Assembly (NCBI RefSeq): GCF_003935375.1
Contig: NZ_RHQM01000002.1
Coordinates: forward strand, 1-64,000
Source of the DNA: Stutzerimonas xanthomarina
GTDB taxonomy: Bacteria; Pseudomonadota; Gammaproteobacteria; Pseudomonadales; Pseudomonadaceae
Reading direction: 5' to 3'
Length of the DNA stretch: 64,000 nt
Under the pieces are notes generated by a model. The model did no database searches and was not told where the DNA came from. It was given only the letters and a program-made list of their open reading frames with translations. A program made the position numbers and the translations under genes. Positions 9,037-18,875 of this stretch are shown here, one piece after another. Within the stretch, counting starts at the first letter, position 1, and every line of letters begins with the position of its first letter.

Positions 9037-11054
9037 CGCGCGGTCAGGCCGATCAGCCGGTCGGCGACGCCCTTGGTCTGGCGTGAAGTGCCAGCGGTGA
9101 GGTTGCTCGAGTTTTCCAGCGCATCGAGCAGCCCGGTCAGCGAGCCGACACCGGCCGATTGCGTCTCGATGTGTTGCGCCACCGCGCGAATCTCGCTGGC
9201 CAGGCGGTCGATGTCGGTGCCGATTTCCTCGGCGTTCTTGCCGGTGATCTCGGCCAGCTTACGTACCTCGTCGGCCACCACCGCAAAACCGCGGCCCATG
9301 TCGCCGGCGCGCGCCGCCTCGATCGCCGCATTGAGCGCCAGCAGGTTGGTCTGCCCGGCGATTTGCTGGATGGTCTGCACCACCGACTGGATGCGCTGAC
9401 TGGACTGCGCCAGGTCGCGGGCGCTGCTGACCACCTCGTCGGCCTGGTGGACCATCTGCTTGACCGAGCTGCCGGCCTGTTCGATGACGGTACCCTGCTG
9501 GTTGATGTTCAGCGTCAGATCGTCCATCGAGCCGTGCAGCTCGTTGGCGCACTGGCTCAGCTGCTCGGACATGGACTGCCGCTCATGGTCGGCCTGAGAC
9601 AGGACCTGGCCAAGGTCGGCCAGGCCGCGGAACACCGGGCGGATGTGTTCGTCGAGGCCATTGATGTCCACCGCGCTGCTGTAGTCCTGGCGCTTGAACT
9701 GCTCGATCTGCTTGACCACCACCTGGCTCAGGCCGGTCAGCTTCTTGATCTGCCGGCGCAGGAAGAATGCCTTGAACTCGCCGTGGTAGGCGATGAAGTT
9801 GTCGGTGTACTCGTCGTGGAACTCGTCCTTGCCGTTGGTGCGGAAGAAGAACACCGCGGTGAGGGTCTGGTTGAGGTTGAGGCCGAGGATCTCGCCGAAG
9901 GTCGAGTAACCGGCCACCGGTACGTCATCGAACACCGGGTCCATGCCGCCCAGTGCCTGCTCGTTGTTCAGCCGGCGCAGGATGCAGTCGTTGAGGATGC
10001 CCACCAGCGGCTTGCCGGGCTTGTTGCGCATGAACTGTTGATAGTCGCGGCGGGTGGTCTCGGCCAGCGGGGTGCGCTTGACCATGATCAGCTCTTCGCC
10101 GGGGGCGACGTCGCAGAACAGGTGCACGCGCTCGTTGGCGAAGTCGATCTGCGAGATCGAGCGGACGAACACTTCCTCGCCGACGCGAATGGCGAAGGAG
10201 TAGTCCGAGAGCCGCTGCTCCAGCTCCTGCGGCGCGCATTTGAGCGCCTCGCACAGCGCCTGGACCATCGTGCGGATGTTGCCGCGTGAGTCGACCACCT
10301 GGCTGATGTAACGGTCCTCCAGGGAGGCGCTGAGTACGTTCAGGCTGAGTGGCGTCGGCTCGAAGTTCTGGCTCTTGAACACGCCGAAGCGTACGTCCCG
10401 CGCGCACTTGAGGAAGACGATCAGCGCGTGGTTCTGGTAGCTGCGTTTGCCGTCATGCAGCTGGGTCTTCTGAAAATCCAGCTTGCCACCGGCCGAGCCG
10501 CCGACGAACAGGCAGGGGAAACGACCGGACTCGTACAGCGCCTCCATGAAGAAGGATTCCGAAGCGGAGAGGCCGTCGAAGAAGATGTTCGCCAGCGTGT
10601 CGCGGTAATCGATCTTCATCGACACCTGCACCCGCTTGATCGACGCCGTGAGGCGCGCGATGCGCTCGCCCATCGACAGCCGCTGACCCTGGCCGCGGAT
10701 GTCCTCGCACTCCAGCGGCACACGGACGATCTCGGCGGCGGCGATGACGCTGGCGTCGAACAGCTGCAACACCACCCGATCCCACTGCGCGCCGGTGGCA
10801 CAGTAAAGCCGCTGGCCCTTGCTGGACAGCTCGCCCGCGGTGGTACACAGGCTGATCGTCGCCTGCGGAAAGCGCTGCGCTATCTGCCTGGCGACCTCAT
10901 CCAGATCCACGTGCGGCGAGACGAAACCGGCAATGTAGGTCGGGTTGAAGCGCAGGGTGGCGAGCTGCTGGGCAAGCTGGTGAGCCGAGCAGAGCAGGCT
11001 CGCCGTGCCGCTGGATTGCGTGTGGCCTGGCTTGAATCGGGAGAGCGAAATCAT
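9033..11054 (-). CDS. Soluble chemoreceptor with FIST sensory domains
   Basis: 673 residues from the chosen ATG ([11 protein letters not shown]). No signal peptide or membrane helix. Residues about 20-230 are a FIST_N domain and about 230-390 FIST_C; both are found in bacterial signal proteins proposed to bind small ligands such as amino acids. The C-terminal 200 residues are an MCP signalling hairpin with tip [31 protein letters not shown]. So it is probably a cytoplasmic methyl-accepting protein. A GTG 51 nt upstream would add 17 residues; neither start has a strong ribosome site. Followed downstream by convergent recQ-like gene with overlapping stops. Confidence 0.88.
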   Translation of the reverse strand: MISLSRFKPGHTQSSGTASLLCSAHQLAQQLATLRFNPTYIAGFVSPHVDLDEVARQIAQRFPQATISLCTTAGELSSKGQRLYCATGAQWDRVVLQLFDASVIAAAEIVRVPLECEDIRGQGQRLSMGERIARLTASIKRVQVSMKIDYRDTLANIFFDGLSASESFFMEALYESGRFPCLFVGGSAGGKLDFQKTQLHDGKRSYQNHALIVFLKCARDVRFGVFKSQNFEPTPLSLNVLSASLEDRYISQVVDSRGNIRTMVQALCEALKCAPQELEQRLSDYSFAIRVGEEVFVRSISQIDFANERVHLFCDVAPGEELIMVKRTPLAETTRRDYQQFMRNKPGKPLVGILNDCILRRLNNEQALGGMDPVFDDVPVAGYSTFGEILGLNLNQTLTAVFFFRTNGKDEFHDEYTDNFIAYHGEFKAFFLRRQIKKLTGLSQVVVKQIEQFKRQDYSSAVDINGLDEHIRPVFRGLADLGQVLSQADHERQSMSEQLSQCANELHGSMDDLTLNINQQGTVIEQAGSSVKQMVHQADEVVSSARDLAQSSQRIQSVVQTIQQIAGQTNLLALNAAIEAARAGDMGRGFAVVADEVRKLAEITGKNAEEIGTDIDRLASEIRAVAQHIETQSAGVGSLTGLLDALENSSNLTAGTSRQTKGVADRLIGLTAR

Positions 11055-11383
11055 GGGCGTTACTCGCTTGAGGAAGGGAAGCGGGAAACTCGGCCGCTCC
11101 CGCACTGATCAGCCGTCGATCAGAGGCTACATTTTTTGTTATCGGCACCCCGGCCGCGAGCTGCATGCCCGTTCGGCGCCGTCACCGTCAGCCACGTTAT
11201 CGGCCGCCGGATCGAAGATCGCCATGCAACCATGGTCTTCATCCGGAAGTACTGGGTGAGGCGGCGATTCCTCTTGATGTGGCGCAACGGAAGTCGCGCG
11301 CGGCTGTGCAATTGTCGACCGGTGACCTGTTGCCGCAGTTGTTGTAGCCGATAGCCAAGGAAAGCCTCTCGAGGAGCGACGCC
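11055..11383. other. 329-nt region between two divergent chemoreceptor genes
   Basis: Holds the upstream regions of the FIST receptor (minus strand) and the membrane receptor (plus strand). On the minus strand 11139-11146 reads GCCGATAA, a perfect flagellar sigma-28 -10 element, but no TAAA lies 15 nt before it. On the plus strand 11347-11354 reads GCCGATAG, also without a -35. No credible gene is seen here. Confidence 0.4.
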
Positions 11384-13018
11384 ATGCCCCGCCTGTTCAC
11401 CGATCTTGGATTTCGCTGGAAGATCACCTTGCCCATTGCGGCGCTGGCGCTGTTGCTGGTGCTGATGGGCGTTTTCGGGATGCGTGGCATCGAACGCGTG
11501 ACCGACTCCAGCGAGGTCTTGGGCACGCGCCATCTGCCGGCCATCGGCTTGCTGCTCAATGCCGATCGCGACCTGTATCAGGCCTTCGTCGCCGAGCGTA
11601 GCCTGCTCGACAGCGATGCTGGCGACCATGTGCAGGCACTCAAGGCCAGCCATGCGGAAAACCTCAAGCAAGCCTACGACCGCGTACAGAAGTACGCAGC
11701 CATGCAGCCGGGCGCCGAGGCGCTGGCGCTGGTCGAGCGGTTCAACAGCGGCTTTCAGCAGTGGTCCGCGCTATCGCAGCGGGTCATCGAGCAGGTCGAT
11801 CTCGATCCTCAGGCCGCCAGCGCGCTGAGCTTTGGTGACAGCGAGGCGCGCTTCGATGCCATGCGCGATGCCATCGACAAGCTCGGCGAACTCGAAGGCG
11901 CAGCCGCCGAGGCCGAAGGCGCGGCGGCGATTGCCGACGGCGCTGCCACATCCAGCCAGCAGACCGCGGTGCTGATCATCGGCCTGCTGGGCTGCGTGCT
12001 GTTGATACTGGGTTTGCCAATGGTGGTGTTGCATCCGATGCGCCGACTGCTCGATCGCCTGAAGCAGATCGCCGATGGCGATGGCGACCTGCGCGCCCGC
12101 CTGGAGGTGCATTCGGCTGACGAGCTGGGCCAGCTCGGCAACGCCTTCAACCGTTTTCTCGACAAACTGCAGCCGCTGATTGCCGAGGTCGGACGGGTTA
12201 CCGCTGAGGTCGAGACCGCCGCGCGCGGTATGGCGGCAATGGCTGAAACCAACGATCAGCTGATCAGCAGCGAGCACGCCGCGGTCGATCAGGTGACCAC
12301 TGCCGCGACCGAGATGAGCGCGGCGGTGCATGAAGTCGCGCTCAATGCGCAGAACGCGTCGGACGCCGCGCGTGCGGCGGAAACCCAGTCGCGCCAGGGC
12401 GCGTCGGTGGTCAGCAGCACTATCCAGTCCATCCGCCAGCTGGCTCAGGAGGTCGAAGGCGCTTCGCAGACCATCGGTGCGCTTGCCGAGGAAACCGCCA
12501 GCATCGGCGCGGTGCTCGAAGTGATTCGCGGCATCGCCGAGCAGACCAATCTGCTCGCGCTCAACGCCGCCATCGAGGCCGCGCGCGCCGGTGAGCAGGG
12601 CCGCGGTTTCGCCGTGGTGGCCGACGAGGTACGGGCGCTGGCCGCGCGCACACAGGATTCGACCAAGGATATCCAGGCGCGCATCGAGCGCTTGCAGAGC
12701 GGCGTCGACAAGGCCGTGCAGGCAATGCAGAACGGCAGCGACAAGGCGCGAGACAGCGTCGAGCGGGCATCCGGCGTCGATCAGGTGCTGGCGGAAACGT
12801 CCGTGTCGGTGCAGCGGATCAATGACATGGCCGCCCAGATCGCCACGGCGTGCGAGGAGCAGAGCAGCGTCACCGAGGAAATCGCGCGCAACATCACCGA
12901 TATCCGTGACCTCTCCAACGAGGCGGCTACCTGCTCCTCGCAAAGCATGCTCGCCAGCCAGCAGCTGTCTGGGCTATCGAAAACCCTGGCGGAGCTGGTC
13001 GGCCGTTTTCGTACCTGA
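11384..13018 (+). CDS. Membrane methyl-accepting chemotaxis protein
   Basis: 544 residues. Membrane helix 1 at about 14-34, an all-helical periplasmic region of about 150 residues consistent with a four-helix-bundle sensor, membrane helix 2 at about 195-217, HAMP domain ([23 protein letters not shown]), then the MCP signalling domain with tip [24 protein letters not shown]. The ligand is unknown. Ribosome site GAGGAG is 7 nt before the ATG. Divergent from the FIST receptor, giving a two-receptor locus without other che genes. Confidence 0.93.
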   Translation: MPRLFTDLGFRWKITLPIAALALLLVLMGVFGMRGIERVTDSSEVLGTRHLPAIGLLLNADRDLYQAFVAERSLLDSDAGDHVQALKASHAENLKQAYDRVQKYAAMQPGAEALALVERFNSGFQQWSALSQRVIEQVDLDPQAASALSFGDSEARFDAMRDAIDKLGELEGAAAEAEGAAAIADGAATSSQQTAVLIIGLLGCVLLILGLPMVVLHPMRRLLDRLKQIADGDGDLRARLEVHSADELGQLGNAFNRFLDKLQPLIAEVGRVTAEVETAARGMAAMAETNDQLISSEHAAVDQVTTAATEMSAAVHEVALNAQNASDAARAAETQSRQGASVVSSTIQSIRQLAQEVEGASQTIGALAEETASIGAVLEVIRGIAEQTNLLALNAAIEAARAGEQGRGFAVVADEVRALAARTQDSTKDIQARIERLQSGVDKAVQAMQNGSDKARDSVERASGVDQVLAETSVSVQRINDMAAQIATACEEQSSVTEEIARNITDIRDLSNEAATCSSQSMLASQQLSGLSKTLAELVGRFRT

Positions 13019-13040
13019 GACCTGATATCTGCGCGCTGCC

Positions 13041-13232
13041 TTACAGCGCGCCCCACAGCAGCCGGCCCAGGCCGCTGTCGTTCGGCAGCAGAAGCAGGCT
13101 GAGAATGAACACCAACAGCAGTCCTGCGGCATAGCAGAGACTGCTCAGCCGGGAGCGTACCCAGGGACGCGGCGCGGCGGGTGCCTGGCCATCGGGACTC
13201 TGCTGGCGCGACTGGCGTAGGTTGAAGGACAT
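13041..13232 (-). CDS. Small single-pass membrane protein, unknown function
   Basis: 63 residues from MSFNLRQSRQQ. A polar, Pro/Arg-containing N-terminus is followed by one hydrophobic helix (about 35-53) and a short tail. I do not recognise the family. The start is chosen because the upstream extension is low-complexity and lacks a ribosome site. A hairpin (13031-13038 with 13044-13051) overlaps its stop codon and may end transcription of both convergent genes. Confidence 0.5.
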   Translation of the reverse strand: MSFNLRQSRQQSPDGQAPAAPRPWVRSRLSSLCYAAGLLLVFILSLLLLPNDSGLGRLLWGAL

Positions 13233-13455
13233 GTTCGTCTCGACAGTTACCAACCCGCCGTCAGCGCAGCAGGCATCGGAAGCGGCGCAGTAAAGCGCAA
13301 ATAGGGGCATATTGCCACTACTGCGGCATCGTTATCGTACGCTTCGGCGCTACATGAAACATCAGGAAAAGCTCCGTACGTCGCCGGGCCGGTATCGCGA
13401 AATGACTCGACCATACTCAGAGGTCGATACCGCAAAACGACCGGAGACCCCACCC

Positions 13456-14373
13456 ATGCCGACGCGCCGCCAGATCATTCAACGTACAGCCGTGGCCGCA
13501 GCGATGCTGGCGCTCGGTCTGCTGTTGCCGTCGCTGGTGCGGGCAGCCGAGGCGCTGCGTCGACGCGAGATTCCTTCCACCGGCGAGATGCTACCCGTCA
13601 TCGGCCTTGGCACTTCGCGGACACATGACATAGGCCTGGATGATCCCGAGATGGCGCGGCTGCTCGAGGTGCTGCGCGTGCTGCTCGATGGTGGCGCATC
13701 GCTGATCGATACCGCGCCGAGCTACGGCAATTCCGAGCGCGTCGTCGGTGAGCTGGTCGAGCGCCACGGCCAGCGCGACAAGGTCTTCCTCGCCAGCAAG
13801 GTGTCCTCCAGCGGTCGCGAACGCGGCATGGCGCAGATCGAAGCGAGCTTCAAGGCGCTGCAGACCGACACCATCGACCTGATTCAGGTGCACAACCTGC
13901 AGGACACCCGCACTCAGCTCGGCCTGCTGCGCGAACTCAAGCAGGAGGGGCGGGTGCGCTACATCGGCGTGACCCATTATCTGGAGTCGGCCCACGACCG
14001 CCTGCTGGAGACGCTGAAGCAGGAGAAGGTCGACTTCGTGCAGTTCAACTATTCGGTGGGCGAGCGCAACGCCGAGAAGCAGCTGCTGCCGTACTGCGCC
14101 GACCACGGCATCGCCACGCTGATCAACCGGCCGTTTACCCGTGGCAACCTGCTGTCCAGGGTCAAGGACAAGCCGCTGCCGGCCTGGGCGGTGGAGATCG
14201 ATGCCAGCTCCTGGGCGCAGCTGCTGCTCAAGTTCATCCTTGCCGAGCCGGCTGTAACTGCGGTCATACCGGCGACTTCCAACCCGCGCTACATGGCCGA
14301 CAACCTGCTCGCCGGCCAGGGGCGGCTGCCGGATGCGCGACAGCGGCAGATGATCGTCGACGCCTTCCGCTGA
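13456..14373 (+). CDS. Exported aldo/keto reductase with Tat-type signal
   Basis: 305 residues. N-terminus TRRQIIQRTAVAAAMLALGLLLPSLVRA resembles a twin-arginine signal peptide with cleavage near residue 30. The AKR tetrad is visible: Asp in IDTAPSYGNSE, Tyr in the same motif, Lys in FLASKV and His in IQVHNL. Predicted NADPH-dependent carbonyl reductase, unusual in being exported folded with its cofactor. Followed 7 nt later by a carrier gene, so probably co-transcribed. The start is chosen at the ATG that begins the signal peptide. Confidence 0.85.
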   Translation: MPTRRQIIQRTAVAAAMLALGLLLPSLVRAAEALRRREIPSTGEMLPVIGLGTSRTHDIGLDDPEMARLLEVLRVLLDGGASLIDTAPSYGNSERVVGELVERHGQRDKVFLASKVSSSGRERGMAQIEASFKALQTDTIDLIQVHNLQDTRTQLGLLRELKQEGRVRYIGVTHYLESAHDRLLETLKQEKVDFVQFNYSVGERNAEKQLLPYCADHGIATLINRPFTRGNLLSRVKDKPLPAWAVEIDASSWAQLLLKFILAEPAVTAVIPATSNPRYMADNLLAGQGRLPDARQRQMIVDAFR

Positions 14374-14380
14374 GCGCCGA

Positions 14381-15691
14381 ATGCCGACTTCGCTAGCCGC
14401 TCGCGGGGCCGCTCTGATCAATGCCCGCCCCGGGGAACTGCGTGCCGCGCTGGCCGGGTTCAGCCTGTTCTTCTGCCTGTTCTCTGGCTACTTCATGCTG
14501 CGGCCGATTCGCGAGTCGATGGGCATTCAGGGCGGCGTCGAGAACCTGCAGTGGCTGTTTACCGCGACCTTCATCGCCATGCTGGTGGCGGTGCCACTGT
14601 TCGCCTGGCTCAACTCGCGGGTCGCGCGCATCCATTACATCGACTGGGTGTACGGCTTCTTCTGCGTCAACCTGCTCGTGTTCGCGGGGCTGTTCTTCCT
14701 GCTCGGAGACAGCGTCTGGCTGGCGCGGGTGTTCTACGTGTGGATCTCGGTCTACAACCTGTTCGTGGTCTCGGTCGCCTGGAGCCTGATGGCCGATGTG
14801 TTCGACGCTCCGCAGGCGCGCCGGCTGTTCGCCTTCATCGCTGCTGGTGCCAGTGTGGGCGGTCTGGTCGGACCGGCGACGAGCGTGCTGTTGGTCGGCG
14901 TACTCGGTCAGTTCGGGCTGATGCTGCTGGCGGCGCTTTTGCTGGTCGCCGCGGTTGCGCTCAAGCACTACCTGATGGTCTGGCGCGAGGAGATGGGTGC
15001 CGGCCGTCCCGGCACCGAACATGCCGAAAGTCCACGGCGACCGGTAGCGGGCAATCCATTCAGTGGCCTGACGCGGGTGCTGGGCTCGGACTATCTGCTC
15101 GGCATCGCGGCGTTCGTGCTGCTGCTGACGACCGCCAGCACCTTTCTCTACTTCGAACAGGCAAGGCTGGTCGCCGAGCTGTTTCCGGATCGTGCCGAGC
15201 AGGTGCGGGTGTTCGGTGCGATCGATTTCGTGGTGCAGGCGGGTGCCTTGCTGTCGCAGCTGTTCATCACCGGGCGCATCGCACAGCGGCTCGGCGTGCG
15301 GATTCTGCTGGCCGCAGTGCCGGCGCTGGTCTGCCTCGGGTTCGTCGGCCTGGCCCTGGCGCCGACCTTTGCCGTGCTGGCCGCCGTGATGATCGTGCGT
15401 CGCGTCGGCGAATACGCCTTCGTCCGCCCGGGCCGCGAGATGCTCTTCGCGCCGCTGGATGCCGAGAGCAAGTACAAGGCGAAGAACTTCATCGACACCG
15501 TGGTCTATCGCGGCGGCGATGCCCTGAGCGGCTGGGCCAAGAGCCTGCTCGACAGTCTCGGACAGGGCGTCTGGCTGATTGCCCTAGTCGGTGCCATATG
15601 CGCAGCAGTGTGGGGGGCGGTGGGCTGGTTCCTCGGCGGGCGAGCGGACCTGGCCAGCAAGCGAACCGAGACGACTCGTCAGGCCGCTTGA
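14381..15691 (+). CDS. MFS carrier of the NTT (nucleotide exchange)-like type
   Basis: 436 residues, about twelve hydrophobic helices. The N-terminal part (FSGYFMLRPIRESMGIQGG) and ADVFDAPQARRLFAFIAAGASVGGLVGP resemble bacterial proteins annotated as NTP/NDP exchange transporter-like MFS proteins. The true substrate cannot be inferred; free-living bacteria carry these without evidence for ATP import. Only 7 nt after the exported aldo/keto reductase, suggesting a shared transcript. Confidence 0.75.
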   Translation: MPTSLAARGAALINARPGELRAALAGFSLFFCLFSGYFMLRPIRESMGIQGGVENLQWLFTATFIAMLVAVPLFAWLNSRVARIHYIDWVYGFFCVNLLVFAGLFFLLGDSVWLARVFYVWISVYNLFVVSVAWSLMADVFDAPQARRLFAFIAAGASVGGLVGPATSVLLVGVLGQFGLMLLAALLLVAAVALKHYLMVWREEMGAGRPGTEHAESPRRPVAGNPFSGLTRVLGSDYLLGIAAFVLLLTTASTFLYFEQARLVAELFPDRAEQVRVFGAIDFVVQAGALLSQLFITGRIAQRLGVRILLAAVPALVCLGFVGLALAPTFAVLAAVMIVRRVGEYAFVRPGREMLFAPLDAESKYKAKNFIDTVVYRGGDALSGWAKSLLDSLGQGVWLIALVGAICAAVWGAVGWFLGGRADLASKRTETTRQAA

Positions 15692-15733
15692 TGGCACAAT
15701 GCCGTCTCTTTGGTTTCTAGACAGGACGTCAAC

Positions 15734-16312
15734 ATGCGCGCCGCGCCGCTGCCCGTACTTTTCGCCATGCTTTTCATGACCGGCTGCAGTATCAAGCAGA
15801 CCGTCACACCCGCCAATCTATCGGCTGAGCTCGCGCCCGAGATCTGCACGATACCGGCTGTCGGGCTCCGTGCTGGCTTCAATACCACCTATCAACAACT
15901 TCTTCGGGACAAGGGCTTCAAGACCCGTCAGCTTGCCGCGGGCAGCAGCCCGGCTCGTTGCCCGTTAAGTACGACCTATACCGGTACGTGGCGTTGGGAC
16001 CTGCTGTTGTATATGAGCTATGCCGACATTCGTGTCTATGAAAATGGCCGCCAGGTCGGTCAGGCCGAGTATGACGCTCGCTGGGGCAGCGGCCGACCAG
16101 ACAAATTCATCAGCGCCGAGGACAAGATCGCGGAACTGACCCATCAACTGTTTCCCAGCGGAGCCCAGAGCCTCGGTGTCGTTGCACAGAAGACTGTCAA
16201 TGCGCCGCTGAGCAAAGATGCCTATCTGCAGCATCAACTCAAGCAGCTGATGAGCGAGAACCTTCCATACGATCAATACCAGCAGCGCTATCGCGCGCTG
16301 ATGCAGGAATGA
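15734..16312 (+). CDS. Lipoprotein (Sbal_3080-like), unknown function
   Basis: 192 residues. Lipoprotein signal with lipobox MTGC (Cys18). The mature part is soluble, with conserved-looking segments TYTGTWRWDLLLYMSYADIRVYENG and a helical C-terminus. It resembles Sbal_3080-family lipoproteins of unknown function. A 60-bp gap separates it from the carrier stop; start at the ATG of the signal peptide, preceded by GGACG. The region 16313-16442 downstream contains no clear signal. Confidence 0.7.
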   Translation: MRAAPLPVLFAMLFMTGCSIKQTVTPANLSAELAPEICTIPAVGLRAGFNTTYQQLLRDKGFKTRQLAAGSSPARCPLSTTYTGTWRWDLLLYMSYADIRVYENGRQVGQAEYDARWGSGRPDKFISAEDKIAELTHQLFPSGAQSLGVVAQKTVNAPLSKDAYLQHQLKQLMSENLPYDQYQQRYRALMQE

Positions 16313-16442
16313 ACGACTTAAATGCATTCCTGGCGACTAGCCAGTCGACTCGCGAAGTCTGGCAACCGGACGAAGCACCTGAACCTCGCCGACGCGCACG
16401 CCTCGAACCCTAGTAGGTACGTCATCTATCAGGAGTAGTCGT

Positions 16443-16865
16443 ATGCAAGTGCAGGTCAATAGCAACCACATCCCTGGCAGCGTCGAGCTGCACGAGTGGG
16501 TCGGTACGACCGTTGAGGATCGGCTCGAGCGTTTCGACGACTTCCTCACCCGAGTGGAAGTCCATGTCAGCGATGAAAACGCGCAGAAGGCCGGTGCCGA
16601 TGACAAGCGTTGCCAGATCGAGGCGCGGCCCAAGGGGCATCAGGCGGTGTCGGTGACGCACAAGGCCGAGTCGCTGCAGCTGGCGGTCGATGGTGCGGCG
16701 GACAAGATGCAGCACGCGCTGGAGCATCTGATGGGCAAGCTGGACACCCGCGTACTGTCCAGCGGCGAGTTGAATGATCCGCTGCTCGACGAGCAGCCTC
16801 AGGCCGTCAAGGATGCGATGCTCGAAGAGGAATTCCTGGAAAAGCAGGACGAGCTCGACAAGTGA
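16443..16865 (+). CDS. HPF/RaiA-family ribosome-associated protein
   Basis: 140 residues. N-terminal 105 residues follow the beta-alpha-beta pattern of hibernation factors (MQVQVNSNHIPGSVELHEWV... RLERFDDFLTRVEVHVSDEN), then a charged acidic tail. The general Pseudomonas HPF lies near rpoN and is about 100 residues, so this is probably a second, longer member. It may bind the 30S decoding region during stress or stationary phase. Ribosome site AGGAG 7 nt before the ATG. A GC-rich hairpin with short T-run follows. Confidence 0.78.
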   Translation: MQVQVNSNHIPGSVELHEWVGTTVEDRLERFDDFLTRVEVHVSDENAQKAGADDKRCQIEARPKGHQAVSVTHKAESLQLAVDGAADKMQHALEHLMGKLDTRVLSSGELNDPLLDEQPQAVKDAMLEEEFLEKQDELDK

Positions 16866-16871
16866 CCCCGT

Positions 16872-16897
16872 CGCCCCGGCCGCGTGCCGGGGCGTTT
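16872..16897 (+). terminator. Probable terminator after the HPF-like gene
   Basis: 9-bp perfect stem CGCCCCGGC / GCCGGGGCG with loop CGCGT, followed by only three T. It begins 6 nt after the stop codon. Confidence 0.55.
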
Positions 16898-16975
16898 CCA
16901 CCCGCTTCATTCTCTTTCTATCCCCCTGCTGCCAGGCATGCGCCTTGGCGGCTGGGCGGTGTATCCGGTAGCCAG

Positions 16976-17536
16976 ATGCAGATCATCCTCGTGCGGCACG
17001 GCAGACCCGACCACGGCGCAGCGCGCTGGAGCACGCCGGTTGGCATGAAAACCTGGGTCGAGCGCTACAACGCCGCGGAGGTCGTCGCCGCCGAGCGCCC
17101 GGACAGTCTGGTCGCGCTGGCAGGCTCGGTTGGCATCGTGGTCTGCAGCTCCCTGCAGCGCTGCATCGAATCGCGCTCGCATCTGGAATGCGACTGCTGT
17201 GAACTACCTGATCCGCTGTTCGCCGAGCCGCACCTGCCGTATCCCGAGTGGGGACTGCCGCTGTTGCCGTCGCGCTTCTGGCGCCTGGCGTTTCGCACCG
17301 CCTGGTTTCTCGGCTTCGCCAGCCATACCGAGCACATCCGCGAATCCACCAGGCGTGCCAGCGCAGCGGCTGATCGGTTGATCGAGCTGGCCGAGGCCAA
17401 TGAAAGCGTGCTGCTGATGGGGCACAAGATTATGAATGCGCTGATCGCCCGGCAACTTCGTCAGCGCGGCTGGCGTGGCCCCGCACTGCCGCTGCTCACC
17501 GGCTACTGGCAGCCGAGTCGCTACAGCAAGGGCTGA
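16976..17536 (+). CDS. Histidine phosphatase family protein
   Basis: 186 residues. Catalytic RHG motif in IILVRHGRPDHG at the N-terminus and the second catalytic His in LLMGHKIMNALIA near residue 150. Branch-2-like phosphoglycerate-mutase fold; the substrate is unknown. The longer frame begins in the hairpin after the HPF-like gene and was trimmed to the ATG before the first beta strand, as in the family. No strong ribosome site is seen. Confidence 0.75.
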   Translation: MQIILVRHGRPDHGAARWSTPVGMKTWVERYNAAEVVAAERPDSLVALAGSVGIVVCSSLQRCIESRSHLECDCCELPDPLFAEPHLPYPEWGLPLLPSRFWRLAFRTAWFLGFASHTEHIRESTRRASAAADRLIELAEANESVLLMGHKIMNALIARQLRQRGWRGPALPLLTGYWQPSRYSKG

Positions 17537-17608
17537 AGCCAAGCTAGAGCACTCCGTCCAGCTGCGTTCCGCCTCCCTTCAGTCATTCGGCAACCGCTTT
17601 GGCTTGCC

Positions 17609-17626
17609 AGATGAAACGTTTCATCT
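17609..17626. promoter_or_regulatory. 18-bp perfect palindrome, LacI-family operator candidate
   Basis: AGATGAAACGTTTCATCT is an exact palindrome with core TGAAACGTTTCA, which is the consensus recognised by LacI/GalR-family regulators such as Cra/FruR. It lies 38 nt upstream of the DUF4432 gene start, where a repressor would overlap the promoter. Confidence 0.65.
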
Positions 17627-17663
17627 ACCTTGAGCAGGAGTCATAACAACAAAGGGAACCCCC

Positions 17664-18875
17664 ATGACCCGTTTGCAGCTTCTCCTCGGCCTGGGCATCT
17701 ACCTGGCCACTCCTGCCATGGCCTGGGAACAGGTGCTGATCGACCACGACAAGCCGGCGAAGAACTGGCGCATCACCAGCGAAGAGCTGGGCATCGACGC
17801 GCCGACGCCATTCTCGGTCAGCGTGCGTACCTTGCATGGCGGCCGGCAGGAAGGCGTCAGCCTGATCGAGATCGACAACGGCAGCATGCGCATGACCGTT
17901 GTGCCCACGCGCGGCATGAATGTGCTGGAAGCGGTGGCCGGCGAGGTACGCCTGGGCTGGGATTCGCCGGTGGATGAAGTGGTCAACCCGGCCTTTATTG
18001 AGCTCAACGGGCGCGGCGGGCTGGGCTGGCTCGAGGGCTTCAATGAACTGGTCACCCGTTGCGGCTTCGAGTGGGTCGGCCACCCCGGCGAAGACAACGG
18101 CGAACTGCTCACGCTGCATGGCCGTGCGGCGAACATTCCGGCCTCGCGGGTGGTGCTGCAGATCGACGAGAAGCCGCCCTATGCCATTCGCTTGCGTGGC
18201 GAGCTGCAGGAGAAGGCCTTCAAGAAACTCGACTTCGCAATCCTCACCGAGCTCAGCACAGGGCCCGGCCGCACCGGATTCTCGTTGCACGACACGCTGA
18301 CCAATCAGGGCGACTACGCCAAGGAATATCAGGTGCTGTACCACACCAATTTCGGCACGCCGCTGCTGGAGGAGGGCGCGCGCTTCGTGGCGCCGGTCAA
18401 GCAGGTCTCACCGTTCAACCCCCGCGCGGCGAAGGAGCTGAGCGACTGGCAGCGCTATCGCGGCCCAACCAGGGACTACGACGAGACGGTGTTCAACGTG
18501 GTGCCCTATGCGGACGAACAGGGCCAGACCCTGACCATGCTGCACAACCGCGCGGGCAATCTCGGCGTCAGTGTCGGCTTCAATACTGCCGAGCTACCGG
18601 TGTTCTCGCTGTGGAAGAACACCGATACCGAGAAGCAGGGCTACGTGACCGGCCTCGAACCGGGTACCAGCTTTTCCTACAGCCGCCGCTATCAACGGCA
18701 GTTGGGATTGGTGCCGAAGATTGAGCCAGGTGAGCAGAAGCATTTTCGCGTGCGTTACGAGCTGCTGGTCAATAGCGCCGCAGTCGACGCCGCGCGCAAA
18801 CGGATCGAAGCGGTACAGGCCGGTCGCGACACTGGAATTCGTGACGAGCCGCTGGTTGACCTGTCGAAGGACTAA
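17664..18875 (+). CDS. Exported aldose 1-epimerase-like protein (DUF4432)
   Basis: 403 residues. Signal peptide at residues 1-20 (cleavage after ATPAMA). The rest resembles the DUF4432 branch of galactose mutarotase-like proteins: VVPTRGMNVLEA, FIELNGRGGLGWLEGFNELVTRCG and YHTNFGTPLL with a likely catalytic His. Proposed sugar binding or epimerisation in the periplasm; the substrate is unknown. The upstream LacI-family palindrome suggests control by a sugar or sugar phosphate. No sugar transporter lies nearby. Confidence 0.78.
   Translation: MTRLQLLLGLGIYLATPAMAWEQVLIDHDKPAKNWRITSEELGIDAPTPFSVSVRTLHGGRQEGVSLIEIDNGSMRMTVVPTRGMNVLEAVAGEVRLGWDSPVDEVVNPAFIELNGRGGLGWLEGFNELVTRCGFEWVGHPGEDNGELLTLHGRAANIPASRVVLQIDEKPPYAIRLRGELQEKAFKKLDFAILTELSTGPGRTGFSLHDTLTNQGDYAKEYQVLYHTNFGTPLLEEGARFVAPVKQVSPFNPRAAKELSDWQRYRGPTRDYDETVFNVVPYADEQGQTLTMLHNRAGNLGVSVGFNTAELPVFSLWKNTDTEKQGYVTGLEPGTSFSYSRRYQRQLGLVPKIEPGEQKHFRVRYELLVNSAAVDAARKRIEAVQAGRDTGIRDEPLVDLSKD

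Noticed and set aside
9159..10289. 376-codon open frame antisense to the FIST chemoreceptor
   Set aside because: The translation is repetitive His/Leu/Ala/Asp-rich with no domain; the receptor reading is clearly real.
11139..11146. Perfect GCCGATAA sigma-28 -10 upstream of the FIST receptor
   Set aside because: No TAAA -35 element at the required 15-nt spacing, so not listed as a promoter on its own.
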